Shown here piece by piece: positions 25,072 through 33,259 of a stretch of 64,000 bases of DNA (the first letter of the stretch is position 1; the number at the start of each line of letters is the position of its first letter). Source of the stretch: Dakarella massiliensis (lineage in GTDB: Bacteria; Pseudomonadota; Gammaproteobacteria; Burkholderiales; Burkholderiaceae_F). Position numbers and translations under genes: made by a program. The stretch lies in the NCBI RefSeq assembly GCF_001182045.1, contig NZ_CVTY01000007.1:930001-994000 (forward strand), read 5' to 3'. The notes beneath the pieces were generated by a model that did no database searches, was not told where the DNA came from, and saw nothing but the letters and a program-made list of their open reading frames with translations.

Positions 25072-26897
25072 CGGACGAAAAAACACTCCTTGAACTCCGG
25101 AACCTCGAAATCGAGGTGGATACGCCGCGCGGGCCGATCCGCCCGGTGAGCGGCATTTCGCTCAGTATTCCGAAAGGGAAAACGCTCGCGCTGGTCGGTG
25201 AATCCGGCTGCGGAAAATCGATGACTGCGCTTTCCGTTATGCGGCTGCTGCCTGGAAACGCCCGGATTCTCTCCGGCACGGATACGCTCTCGGGTGAGGA
25301 CCTTTTCCCGGTTCCGGAGAGCGTCATGCAGGCCGTACGGGGCCGCCGGATCGGAATGATCTTCCAGGAGCCTTCCACATCGCTTAACCCCGTCATGACG
25401 GTCGGGGATCAGATCGGCGAAGTGCTCTCCCGGCACCTCGGGCTGAAGGGAAAGGAGAAAGTCGAGGAAGAGATTGCCTGGCTCCGCCGTGTCGGCATTC
25501 CGGAGCCCGAGAAACGCGTGAACGCGTTCCCGTTCCAGCTTTCAGGCGGCCAGAAACAGCGCTGCATGATCGCGATGGCGCTCGCGGGCGACCCGGACCT
25601 CGTGATCGCGGATGAGCCGACCACGGCGCTCGACGTGACGCTGCAGAAGCAGATTCTTGATCTGCTTCTCAGGCTCCAGGCGGAACGCAGCCTGTCTCTG
25701 CTCCTCATCACGCATGACCTTGCGGTTGTCCGCAAGATGGCGCATTACGTCGCGCTGATGTACGCGGGTGAAATCGTGGAGCAGGCGCCGGCAGATGAAT
25801 TCTTCTCTCACCCGGCTCACCCCTACGCGAAACAGCTTCTCGCGGCTCTCCCCTCAACCGCCCGGAAGGGAAAGCTCCTCGCGAGTATCCCCGGCACCGT
25901 CCCGGACTTCCTGCAGCCGATCACCGGCTGCCGGTTCGCGCCCCGCTGTCTCTGGGCCGTGGACGCCTGCCGCGAGGGGACGATTCCTTTGAAACCGATC
26001 TCTGACGTTCACGCCTGCGCCTGTATCCGGCCTTACTCAGAAAAGACCCGGACTGACGAAGAGCCGCCGCTTCCCCCGAAGGCATCCCCAGGCCGCACGC
26101 TTCTCGAAGCGAAGGGGCTCCGCGTCTGGTTCCCGGAAGGGCGGAAACTCTTCCGCACGGATAAGGACTATGTTCACGCGGTGGATGGGATCGATATCAC
26201 GCTGCGGGAGAATGAGACGCTCGCCCTGGTCGGCGAGTCCGGAAGCGGAAAAACCACGGCGGGGAAAGCGATCCTGAGGCTCCTCGGGAAGGAAGCGAAA
26301 ATCTCGGGAATCATCCGGATCTGCGGCGAGGATGCGGCTTCACCGAAGGGGAAAAACCTCAAAGCGCTGCGTCAGGCGGCGCAGATCATTTTTCAGGATC
26401 CCTTCTCGTCACTCGACCCCCGGATGACTGTCGGCGAAACGCTGCTTGAAGCGCTTGAAAGCCTGCGCCCCGATATGAGCCGGGAGGAAAAGTCAGAGCG
26501 GATCCGGGGACTACTCAGCCGAGTGGGACTCCGGGAGGATGCCCTGAGACGCTATCCGCATGAGTTTTCAGGCGGTCAGCGGCAGCGTATCGCCATCGCG
26601 AGAGCGCTCGCTCCGGAGCCGAAACTCATCATCTGTGATGAACCCACTTCAGCTCTGGACGTTTCAGTTCAGGCGCAGATTCTGAATCTCCTCGGACGCA
26701 TCCAGCGGGAAACCGGAATCGCGTACCTTCTCATCACGCATAACTTCGGCGTGGTTGAATACATCGCCGATCGGGTGGCGGTGATGAAGTCCGGGAAGAT
26801 TGTGGAAGAGGGGCCGCTTGAAGACGTGCTTCAGCACCCCGCCTCCGCCTATACCCGGGAGCTGCTGGACGCAGTCCCGAGACTCGGCGATATTTAG
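25068..26897 (+). CDS. Fused double ATP-binding protein of a peptide-type ABC importer
   Basis: This 609-residue protein joins OppD-like and OppF-like ATPases in one chain. Domain 1 has Walker A GESGCGKS (44-51), signature LSGGQ (158-162) and Walker B LVIADE (178-183). The OppD-type cysteine motif follows at Cys288, Cys294, Cys301 and Cys317/319, which in relatives binds an iron-sulfur cluster. Domain 2 has Walker A GESGSGKT (389-396), signature FSGGQRQR and Walker B LIICDEPTSALD. It energises the two permeases. The stop lies only four bases from the converging ruvB stop, with no terminator between. Confidence 0.95.
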   Translation: MTDEKTLLELRNLEIEVDTPRGPIRPVSGISLSIPKGKTLALVGESGCGKSMTALSVMRLLPGNARILSGTDTLSGEDLFPVPESVMQAVRGRRIGMIFQEPSTSLNPVMTVGDQIGEVLSRHLGLKGKEKVEEEIAWLRRVGIPEPEKRVNAFPFQLSGGQKQRCMIAMALAGDPDLVIADEPTTALDVTLQKQILDLLLRLQAERSLSLLLITHDLAVVRKMAHYVALMYAGEIVEQAPADEFFSHPAHPYAKQLLAALPSTARKGKLLASIPGTVPDFLQPITGCRFAPRCLWAVDACREGTIPLKPISDVHACACIRPYSEKTRTDEEPPLPPKASPGRTLLEAKGLRVWFPEGRKLFRTDKDYVHAVDGIDITLRENETLALVGESGSGKTTAGKAILRLLGKEAKISGIIRICGEDAASPKGKNLKALRQAAQIIFQDPFSSLDPRMTVGETLLEALESLRPDMSREEKSERIRGLLSRVGLREDALRRYPHEFSGGQRQRIAIARALAPEPKLIICDEPTSALDVSVQAQILNLLGRIQRETGIAYLLITHNFGVVEYIADRVAVMKSGKIVEEGPLEDVLQHPASAYTRELLDAVPRLGDI

Positions 26898-26901
26898 AAG
26901 A

Positions 26902-27930
26902 TTAGAAGAGGTCAGACTGACCGCCCTTCGATTGCGTATAGCCGAAGTGGCGGTAGGAGGCTTCGGTCGCCACGCGGCCACGCGGGGTCCGCTGAATGAA
27001 GCCCTGCTGGATGAGGTACGGCTCGACAACATCCTCGAGCGTGTCGCGCTCTTCGCCGACCGCGGCCGCGAGGTTATCAATACCGACAGGACCGCCTCCG
27101 AATTTCTCGATAATCGAGAGAATGAAGCGCTGATCCATGCCGTCAAGCCCCTTCGCGTCGACCCCCAGCATCCGGAGGGCACCGTCCGCGACGTCCCGCG
27201 TGATCACACCGCCATGCTTCACCTCCGCGTAGTCACGGACACGGCGAAGAAGCCGGTTCGCGATACGGGGCGTGCCGCGGCTTCGCTGAGCGATCTCACG
27301 GGCCCCGTCAGGCTCCACCTCGACATTCAGAAGCTTCGCCGACCGGCAGACAATCTTCGAAAGTTCCTCGACCGTATAGAACTGCAGCTGATTCACAATG
27401 CCGAAACGGGCCCGGAGCGGGTTCGTGAGCATGCCGGAGCGGGTTGTCGCGCCGATCAGCGTGAAAGGCGGAAGATCGAGCTTGATCGAGCGGGCAGCCG
27501 GCCCCTCGCCGATCATGATGTCAATCTGGAAATCTTCCAGCGCCGGGTAAAGGATTTCCTCGACGACAGGGGACAGACGATGAATTTCATCGATGAAGAG
27601 GATGTCCCCCTTCTCGAGATTCGTAAGGATGGCGGCAAGATCCCCGGGGCGCTCAAGCACGGGGCCTGAGGTCTGACGGAGATTCACCCCCATTTCGTTT
27701 GCCACGATGTGAGCGAGCGTCGTCTTTCCAAGGCCCGGAGGCCCAAAGAGCAGCAGGTGGTCGAGCGGTTCGCCGCGGCGCTTTGCCGCCGCGATGAAGA
27801 TCGACAGCTGATCGCGCACAAGCTCCTGACCAACATACTCGGAGAGCATGGTCGGGCGAAGCGCCCGGTCGACGTTTTCTTCGTTCGGCGAAACGGCTGC
27901 CGCCGTCACGATCCTTTCAACATTTTCCAT
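26902..27930 (-). CDS. ruvB: Holliday junction ATP-dependent DNA helicase RuvB
   Basis: RuvB is the hexameric AAA+ motor that drives branch migration of Holliday junctions with RuvA. The 342 residues are standard. Walker A is GPPGLGKT (63-70) and Walker B-like [10 protein letters not shown] follows. [18 protein letters not shown] contains sensor 1 and the arginine finger region. The C-terminal winged helix includes the [17 protein letters not shown] motif. It is last in ruvC-ruvA-ruvB on the minus strand, 38 bases after ruvA. Confidence 0.98.
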   Translation of the reverse strand: MENVERIVTAAAVSPNEENVDRALRPTMLSEYVGQELVRDQLSIFIAAAKRRGEPLDHLLLFGPPGLGKTTLAHIVANEMGVNLRQTSGPVLERPGDLAAILTNLEKGDILFIDEIHRLSPVVEEILYPALEDFQIDIMIGEGPAARSIKLDLPPFTLIGATTRSGMLTNPLRARFGIVNQLQFYTVEELSKIVCRSAKLLNVEVEPDGAREIAQRSRGTPRIANRLLRRVRDYAEVKHGGVITRDVADGALRMLGVDAKGLDGMDQRFILSIIEKFGGGPVGIDNLAAAVGEERDTLEDVVEPYLIQQGFIQRTPRGRVATEASYRHFGYTQSKGGQSDLF

Positions 27931-27968
27931 TCTTTCTGTCCTGCCTTATCTAGCCCCGGCGTGCCGTC

Positions 27969-28553
27969 TCAGTTCCGATAGCGAAGCGCGATACGGATGC
28001 CTTCGGCGGCCGTCGCGTCAGGCGGAATATTGCGGGCAGCAGCCGCAGCATCGCGTTCGCTGTAGCCCAGCGCCACGAGACCCGCGATAACATCGGCCTG
28101 CACGCTGCTCGGCGCGGTCCCCTGGGGGCCCACGGCGGCGGCTTCGAGTTCCGGTCCCAGCTTTCCCTTCAGCTCGAGAACGAGCCTTGCCGCGGTCTTC
28201 TTCCCGATACCCGGAACACGCGTGAGGAGATCACTCTGCTCATGCGACACGGCGGCTGCGAGATCCTGCACTGACATCCCGGAGAGGACAGCGAGCGCGG
28301 TCTTGGATCCGATACCGCTCACCTTCACAAGCTCCTGGAAAGCGGACTTCTCCTCACGGGTCAGGAACGCGTAAAGCAGAATCGCGTCCTCACGCACCAC
28401 CATCTGCACGTAGAGCCTGACCTCACGCCCCGCATCCGGCAGATTGCAGAAGGTCGACATCGGAACGGCAAGCTCGTAACCCACACCGTTCACGTCGAGC
28501 ACGATGCCCGTTGTCTGCTTCTCTTCAAGCTTTCCCTTGAGGATCGCTATCAC
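27969..28553 (-). CDS. ruvA: Holliday junction branch migration protein RuvA
   Basis: RuvA binds four-way junctions as a tetramer and loads RuvB. The 194 residues show domain I (MIAILKGKLEEK start), helix-hairpin-helix motifs (VSGIGSKTALAVLSG near 106-120 and VPGIGKKTAARLV near 140-153) and the C-terminal RuvB-binding domain (GLVALGYSERDA). The start is GTG, overlapping the ruvC stop as GTGA, so translation is likely coupled. Confidence 0.97.
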   Translation of the reverse strand: MIAILKGKLEEKQTTGIVLDVNGVGYELAVPMSTFCNLPDAGREVRLYVQMVVREDAILLYAFLTREEKSAFQELVKVSGIGSKTALAVLSGMSVQDLAAAVSHEQSDLLTRVPGIGKKTAARLVLELKGKLGPELEAAAVGPQGTAPSSVQADVIAGLVALGYSERDAAAAARNIPPDATAAEGIRIALRYRN

Positions 28554-29140
28554 GGTTTATCTCCTTTCATTTCCGCGACCCGGGCAGCCCATGCCCGGCG
28601 GGATGATTTCGCGCCGCCGCGCGAAGTGAACCGGGCGTTGCCCATCGAGGTTTTGGCGGCCCCGGTAAGCGCTGTCATCGCTTCAGTCTGCGCGGCTGTC
28701 AGCGCGCAGGCCATGGCGTCAGCCGCGTCAGCCTGAGGGTTCTCCGGCAGGCTGAAGATACGGACCATCATCGCCTGGATCTGGGGCTTCTCAGCCCGTC
28801 CGGAGCCGGTGACGGCCTGCTTGATTTCGGTCGGCGTGAATTCCCGCACCGGGAGTCCCGCGACCGCGGCGCTGCAGATCGCGGCGCCGCGCGCCTGTCC
28901 TAGGAGCAGCGTCGACTGCGGATTCACGTTGACAAAGACTTTTTCACACGCCGCGATATCAGGATGGTACTCAGAGGCGAGCTCCTGAATGCAGCGGAAA
29001 ATGTGGGAGAGCCTTGAAGACAGCTCTCCCTTAGGCACGCGGAAGACGCCTGCGGTGATCAGCGTAAAACTGCCGGCATTCATGTCGATCACGCTGAACC
29101 CCGTTTTATTGAGACCAGGGTCGATCCCGAGAATCCTCAT
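28550..29140 (-). CDS. ruvC: Crossover junction endodeoxyribonuclease RuvC
   Basis: RuvC is the dimeric resolvase that nicks Holliday junctions symmetrically. The acidic active-site set is visible: Asp7 in RILGIDPGLNKTG, Glu66 in CEKVF, and the DAADAMACALT pair (about 139-143). The core is of standard length; a basic C-terminal tail of about 35 residues makes it 196 in total. It starts 23 bases after the ffh stop, so the ruv genes may share a transcript with ffh. Confidence 0.97.
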   Translation of the reverse strand: MRILGIDPGLNKTGFSVIDMNAGSFTLITAGVFRVPKGELSSRLSHIFRCIQELASEYHPDIAACEKVFVNVNPQSTLLLGQARGAAICSAAVAGLPVREFTPTEIKQAVTGSGRAEKPQIQAMMVRIFSLPENPQADAADAMACALTAAQTEAMTALTGAAKTSMGNARFTSRGGAKSSRRAWAARVAEMKGDKP

Positions 29141-29163
29141 TCCGCGGTTTACTCCTTACAGGA

Positions 29164-30573
29164 TCAGAAAGGACGGCCGCCGCCGAAGCCCGGGAGCCCT
29201 CCCCCCATACCGGGGAAACGGCCGCCGGCCATGCGGAGCAGCTTCGAGAGTCCGCCCTTCTTCATACGCTTCATCACTTCAGTCATCTGATCGTACTGCT
29301 TCAGAAGCTTGTTCACTTCCTGCACCGGAAGTCCGGCGCCGGCAGCGATGCGGCGCTTGCGGCTCGCCTTGATGAGATCCGGGTGACGGCGCTCCGCAGG
29401 CGTCATCGAGTCGATGATGCCGATCGTGCGGCGGATCATACGGTCCGCATCCGCGTCAGACACATTCTGCTTTGCGGCCGCTTCCTGCATCGCGGCAGGA
29501 AGCTTATCGATGAGGCTCGACATGGATCCCATGCCGCGCATCTGAATCATCTGCTCGCGGAAGTCATTCAGATCGAGACGGCCGGACTTTCTCACGCGGT
29601 CAGCGATCTTCTTCGCCTTTTCGGCGTCGATATTCGACGTAACATCGCGCACGAGGGCAACGATGTCACCCATGCCGAGAATGCGGCTCGCCATGGCTTC
29701 CGGATTAAACGTATCGAAGCCGTCGAGCTTTTCACCCGTACCGATGAACTTGATCGGCTTACCGGTCACCTGGCGGACAGAAAGCGCTGCGCCGCCGCGG
29801 GAGTCACCGTCCACCTTCGTGAGGATGATGCCGGTGAGCGGAAGCCGGTCATTGAAAACTTTAGCCGTGTTGATCGCGTCCTGACCCACCATCGCGTCGA
29901 CCACGAAGAACGTTTCGATCGGCTTCAGGAAGGCGGACAGGTCTGATGCTTCCTGCATCATGCGTTCATCGATCGAGAGGCGGCCGGCCGTATCGACGAT
30001 CAGCACGTCAAAGAAATGACGCTTTGCGTAGTCGAGCGCCGCGGCCGCGATATCAAGCGGCTTCTGATCCGTCGTGCTCGGGAAGAATTCAGCGCCGGCC
30101 TGCTCGGACACCGTCTTCAGCTGTTCGATAGCCGCGGGACGGTAGACGTCAGCGGAAACCGTAAGTACCTTCTTCTTCTGATTGCGGATCAGCCAGCGGG
30201 CGAGCTTGCCGGCGGTCGTCGTTTTACCAGCACCCTGAAGACCGGCGAGCAGGATGATCGCGGGAGGCGTGCAGGCGAGATTGATCTCGCGCTCCTTCTC
30301 GGGAAGATCGCCGCCGATCACGGCGGTCAGCTCACGCTGCACGATGCTCACGAGAACCTGGCCCGGATTCAGGCTTCCGACCACTTCCTCGCCGAGCGCC
30401 TTTTCCTTGATGCGGTTCGTGAGTTCACGCACGACCGGCAGCGCGACGTCGGCCTCCAGCAGCGCCAGCCTCACCTCGCGGAGCATCTCCTTCGAGTTTT
30501 CTTCCGTAATGCGGGCCTGACCCCGCATGGTCTTCACAACTTTGGCTAAGCGCTGGGTAAGAGTATCAAGCAT
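29164..30573 (-). CDS. ffh: Signal recognition particle protein Ffh
   Basis: Ffh binds 4.5S RNA and signal sequences and delivers ribosomes to FtsY at the membrane. I chose ATG at 30573 because MLDTLTQRLAKV is the family N-terminus; a longer in-frame start at 30630 adds 19 non-homologous residues. The resulting 469 residues show the N domain (1-85), the GTPase G domain with P-loop GLQGAGKTTT (111-120), DTAGRL and TKVDG, and the Met-rich M domain with the MRGMGSMSSLIDKLP segment. The Gly-rich C-terminus ends in GGGLPGFGGGRPF. The 4.5S RNA gene is not in the window. Confidence 0.97.
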   Translation of the reverse strand: MLDTLTQRLAKVVKTMRGQARITEENSKEMLREVRLALLEADVALPVVRELTNRIKEKALGEEVVGSLNPGQVLVSIVQRELTAVIGGDLPEKEREINLACTPPAIILLAGLQGAGKTTTAGKLARWLIRNQKKKVLTVSADVYRPAAIEQLKTVSEQAGAEFFPSTTDQKPLDIAAAALDYAKRHFFDVLIVDTAGRLSIDERMMQEASDLSAFLKPIETFFVVDAMVGQDAINTAKVFNDRLPLTGIILTKVDGDSRGGAALSVRQVTGKPIKFIGTGEKLDGFDTFNPEAMASRILGMGDIVALVRDVTSNIDAEKAKKIADRVRKSGRLDLNDFREQMIQMRGMGSMSSLIDKLPAAMQEAAAKQNVSDADADRMIRRTIGIIDSMTPAERRHPDLIKASRKRRIAAGAGLPVQEVNKLLKQYDQMTEVMKRMKKGGLSKLLRMAGGRFPGMGGGLPGFGGGRPF

Positions 30574-30716
30574 TTTTCTGTATGAATAATAGGGTGGCCC
30601 GGGAGGACATCCGGCGCGGATAGGATCCATGCGCCTGCCCGCCAGAGCAGAGAATTAGCGTTCGGCGGCGTCAGCGAGACGCCGCCCGTGCTGTGTGATT
30701 TTAAAGTGTTGGGAGC
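30574..30716. promoter_or_regulatory. ffh upstream spacer with a 9-bp GC hairpin
   Basis: A perfect stem GGCGGCGTC (30664-30672) / GACGCCGCC (30678-30686) with a 5-base loop follows the ampD stop on the minus strand. No T-run follows, so it is a poor intrinsic terminator but may stall or stabilise the ampD transcript end. Closer to ffh, TATTAT (about 30589-30594, minus strand) could be an ffh -10 without a clear -35. Confidence 0.4.
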
Positions 30717-31334
30717 TCAAATAGTGAGTCCGCACGCTTTAAAGAACGGAAAGGAGACCCCGCAGCCAAGGATCTCAGGTACCGCGAGCCGGCTCCAGTC
30801 AAAGAACGGACCCGGATCGGTCTTCCGGCCGGGCGCGATATCGCTGTGACCGGCAACGGCCCGGATCGGGTAGCGGAGGATGATCGCCCGGGCGAGCCTC
30901 ACGAGAGACGCGTACTGCGCCTCTTCAAAGGGACAGAAATCCGTTCCCTCAACCTCGATGCCGATCGAAAAATCATTGCAGCGGCTCCGGCCTTCAAAGG
31001 ACGAAATACCGGCGTGCCAGCCGCGGGCCGTACAGGGGAGAAACTGCGTCACGGTTCCCGTGCGTTCAATCAGGAAGTGAGACGCGACATGAAGGTCGCG
31101 GAGCGACTCAAAAGTCGGATGCTCATCCACTGACAGGCGGTCCGTGAAGAATCGCTGCACGCATCCCGTCCCGAACTCTCCGGGCGGAAGCGAAATATTG
31201 TGGATCACGAGAAGATCAATCGGAGACCCCGCCGGACGTTCGTCCGAGTGAGTGCTCGGGCAGCGGACGGCGCCCTCTGCCCACCCCTCATCGCTGATCC
31301 TGAAAGACGGCTCGCAGCCTGTTTTCCTCAGCAT
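30717..31334 (-). CDS. ampD: 1,6-anhydro-N-acetylmuramyl-L-alanine amidase AmpD
   Basis: AmpD is a cytoplasmic zinc amidase that strips the peptide from anhydroMurNAc-peptides during murein recycling. The 205 residues lack a signal peptide. The N-acetylmuramoyl amidase_2 domain keeps the zinc ligands His45 (VIHNISLPP), His163 (AGHSDIAPG) and Asp173 (KTDPGP), plus Glu127 (GIEVEG). It is followed upstream and in the same direction by PP0621 and ccsA genes with 10- to 14-base gaps. In some relatives AmpD loss induces AmpC, but no ampC/ampR is in the window. Confidence 0.96.
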   Translation of the reverse strand: MLRKTGCEPSFRISDEGWAEGAVRCPSTHSDERPAGSPIDLLVIHNISLPPGEFGTGCVQRFFTDRLSVDEHPTFESLRDLHVASHFLIERTGTVTQFLPCTARGWHAGISSFEGRSRCNDFSIGIEVEGTDFCPFEEAQYASLVRLARAIILRYPIRAVAGHSDIAPGRKTDPGPFFDWSRLAVPEILGCGVSFPFFKACGLTI

Positions 31335-31344
31335 GCTCTTCTTC

Positions 31345-31617
31345 TCAGTCGAGCCTCGCGCACTTCTTCGAGCAGTAGAGCTTGCCGTTCTTCACGACGC
31401 CCTCATTCTTCGGGAAGAACGTGCCGCAGTGAGGACACTGCGCCATTTCACCCGCGGAGGCCACATCACGGTTCCGCTCACGCTCCTGGAGCCGGCGGCG
31501 CATCTCGCGCAGTTCTTCCTCCATCTGCTCCTTCTCGCGGCGCTGCTTCTGGCGGGAGAAATAGACTAAGGCAACAACAATGATGATGATCCACGGGAGT
31601 AGTTTTATCAGGCCCAT
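31345..31617 (-). CDS. PP0621-family small membrane protein
   Basis: This 90-residue protein has an N-terminal membrane helix (about 4-20), a charged helical segment likely to form a coiled coil (21-50), and a C-terminal treble-clef-like zinc ribbon with CPHC (Cys61, Cys64) and YCSKKC (Cys81, Cys85 approximately). It matches the PP0621 family, whose function is unknown. It lies between ccsA and ampD, the usual betaproteobacterial place. Confidence 0.85.
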   Translation of the reverse strand: MGLIKLLPWIIIIVVALVYFSRQKQRREKEQMEEELREMRRRLQERERNRDVASAGEMAQCPHCGTFFPKNEGVVKNGKLYCSKKCARLD

Positions 31618-31631
31618 TTGGCTCTCACTTC

Positions 31632-32453
31632 TCAGAGGAGAATGTATTCAAGGAAGAAAGCGTATCCGAGATACGCAATCACATAAACGCCGCACAGGAT
31701 CCAGAACCAGGCGAGAGCCTTTCTGCCCCGCCAGCCGAGAACCCAGTGTCCCGCGGTCAGAATGCCGCAGAGCAGCCAGCTCGCCCAGGTGAGGAAGGTC
31801 TTGTGATCGAGATGGAAGAGCGTCCCATAATACTGCTGCGTCACGAGGGCTCCTGTTACGAGAAGTACAGAAAGCACGAGGAACGCGGTGAGAAGGATAT
31901 AGAAAAAAACCTGTTCCATCACCATGATTGGGGGAAGCGTGGAGAGAATGCCGCTCTGAGGAACCGGATCCGACGAGAAACGGAACCGCCGGTTCTGGCA
32001 CTCCATCAGAATCGCCTGCACAACATCCACCGCGAGAAGCCCATAGGTGAGGAGCCCGAGCGACAGATGCACCCGGAATAGCGGAGTCCACTCCGTCATT
32101 TCAATCGGTTCACCGGGGAACACCAGCGGCATCAGGGCAGCCACTGCGGTGATAAACGCGCTGACACCGAACACCGGTCCGACGCGCTTCACCGCGGACA
32201 CCAGCGCGAGCACCGTGAATCCGAGCAGCATCGCGCCGGACACCGCGGGACCGAAACCAAAGAGCGTCTGACCGGGGGCCGGGAAGATCTGTGTCTTCAG
32301 GGCAAAGCCATGCAGCACCACAGCGGCGACAACAATAAGCAGCATCCAGGTCGGCACCTTGGCGCCCCGCTTCCGGAGTGAAGAGAGCACCACGCCACCC
32401 GAGACGCAGTAAATGGCCGCAGCGGCCAGCGACAGCAAAATTCCGTTTTCCAT
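31632..32453 (-). CDS. CcsA/YpjD-type cytochrome c assembly-like membrane protein
   Basis: This 273-residue polytopic inner-membrane protein has about eight helices and belongs to the CcsA/ResC/YpjD superfamily of haem-handling proteins. Family features include conserved His residues in HGFALKT, FRVHLSLGLLTYG and TAGHWVLGWRG, where the last His lies in a helix-end before GW. It starts the ccsA-PP0621-ampD group. No other cytochrome c maturation gene is in the window, so a direct role in cytochrome c biogenesis is uncertain; YpjD-type proteins are not well characterised. Confidence 0.85.
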   Translation of the reverse strand: MENGILLSLAAAAIYCVSGGVVLSSLRKRGAKVPTWMLLIVVAAVVLHGFALKTQIFPAPGQTLFGFGPAVSGAMLLGFTVLALVSAVKRVGPVFGVSAFITAVAALMPLVFPGEPIEMTEWTPLFRVHLSLGLLTYGLLAVDVVQAILMECQNRRFRFSSDPVPQSGILSTLPPIMVMEQVFFYILLTAFLVLSVLLVTGALVTQQYYGTLFHLDHKTFLTWASWLLCGILTAGHWVLGWRGRKALAWFWILCGVYVIAYLGYAFFLEYILL

Positions 32454-32637
32454 CTTGAAGATTCTTTCCCTGCAGAGCGTCAGGCGGTCAGAGGTGCCGC
32501 GCGGCCCGGCAGGATTTCTTAGTCATGTGGGCATTTTAGGCGAAACACGATTAATGCCCACGGTCAAAAGATTCCCTTCAATTGTGAATCAGTTAATATG
32601 CAGGTACAAGAGAAAACTCGTATTGCACTAATCCTGA
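32454..32637. promoter_or_regulatory. Divergent ccsA/yggT region with a 9-bp inverted repeat
   Basis: A perfect inverted repeat GTGGGCATT (32527-32535) / AATGCCCAC (32553-32561) with a 17-base spacer lies in the middle of the 184-base spacer. To its right a possible yggT promoter reads TTGTGA (32582-32587), 17 bases, TACAAG (32605-32610). The repeat could be an operator for either gene or an RNA hairpin. The yggT start lacks an obvious ribosome-binding site. Confidence 0.45.
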
Positions 32638-33189
32638 ATGAATACTTTTGCTCATCTACTCGGTTACCTCGTTGATCTGTTCACAGCACTGCTTGGCTCA
32701 GTGCTGCTCCTGAGGGCCTGGGTCTACGCTCAGGCTATCCCGACAGCGGATCCGATCGCGCGGTTCTGCATCGCGCTGACCGACTGGCTCGTGCTGCCGG
32801 TGGCGAAGACCATGCGCGCGTCCGGCAAGTGGCACTGGCCGGCTATTCTGTCCGCGTTCGGTGTCGCGATCCTGTCCTCCATCCTCTCGCGTCTTCTTTT
32901 CGGCATTCCGATGTCGATTCTCGGTCTGGTGGTGTCGCCTTTCGCGCTCCTGATCCGCTGGGGCACTGAGATGGTGCTCTGGGGCACCGTGATCTGGGTG
33001 GTGCTTTCCTGGCTTCAGTCCGCGTCTCCTGTCACCCGGACGCTTGGCTACCTCGTCGATCCGTTCCTGCGTCCCGCGCGCCGCCTGATTCCGATGATCA
33101 AGGGATTTGACCTCTCTCCGATCCTCGTTTTCATTCTCTGCCAGGTGATTCTGATCATCATCCCCCCGCTCGCCCGCGGGATTGTCTGA
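32638..33189 (+). CDS. YggT-family inner-membrane protein
   Basis: The 183 residues contain two YGGT repeats, each a pair of membrane helices with a short motif. The second shows VLSWLQSASPVTRTLGYLVDPFLRPARRLIP, the diagnostic region (PFLRPARRLIP at about 140-150). Four or five helices are predicted in all. YggT proteins are linked in other organisms to osmotic tolerance or membrane organisation, but their mechanism is unknown. The gene stands alone and ends at a strong terminator that it shares with proS. Confidence 0.9.
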   Translation: MNTFAHLLGYLVDLFTALLGSVLLLRAWVYAQAIPTADPIARFCIALTDWLVLPVAKTMRASGKWHWPAILSAFGVAILSSILSRLLFGIPMSILGLVVSPFALLIRWGTEMVLWGTVIWVVLSWLQSASPVTRTLGYLVDPFLRPARRLIPMIKGFDLSPILVFILCQVILIIIPPLARGIV

Positions 33190-33210
33190 TCCATTCATTC
33201 CGCACATAGC

Positions 33211-33244
33211 AAAAGCCGGATCACTTTCGTGACCCGGCTTTTTT
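33211..33244. terminator. Bidirectional terminator between yggT and proS
   Basis: AAAAGCCGGATCAC and GTGACCCGGCTTTT form a 14-position stem with a single A-C mismatch around a TTTC loop, followed by extra T residues on the plus strand. The A-run on the left supplies a T-run for the minus strand, so it can terminate yggT and proS alike. Confidence 0.9.
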
Positions 33245-33259
33245 GATGCCTTCAGCCTA

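Noticed and set aside
30574..30630. Longer N-termini for ffh, proS (35009-35062), obgE (37479-37535), ftsZ (49119-49160), rplU (38495-38623), lpxC (47576-47596) and murD (57622-57654)
   Set aside because: The extra residues do not match family N-termini, several begin with TTG or lie in leader sequence, and better starts with ribosome sites exist downstream.
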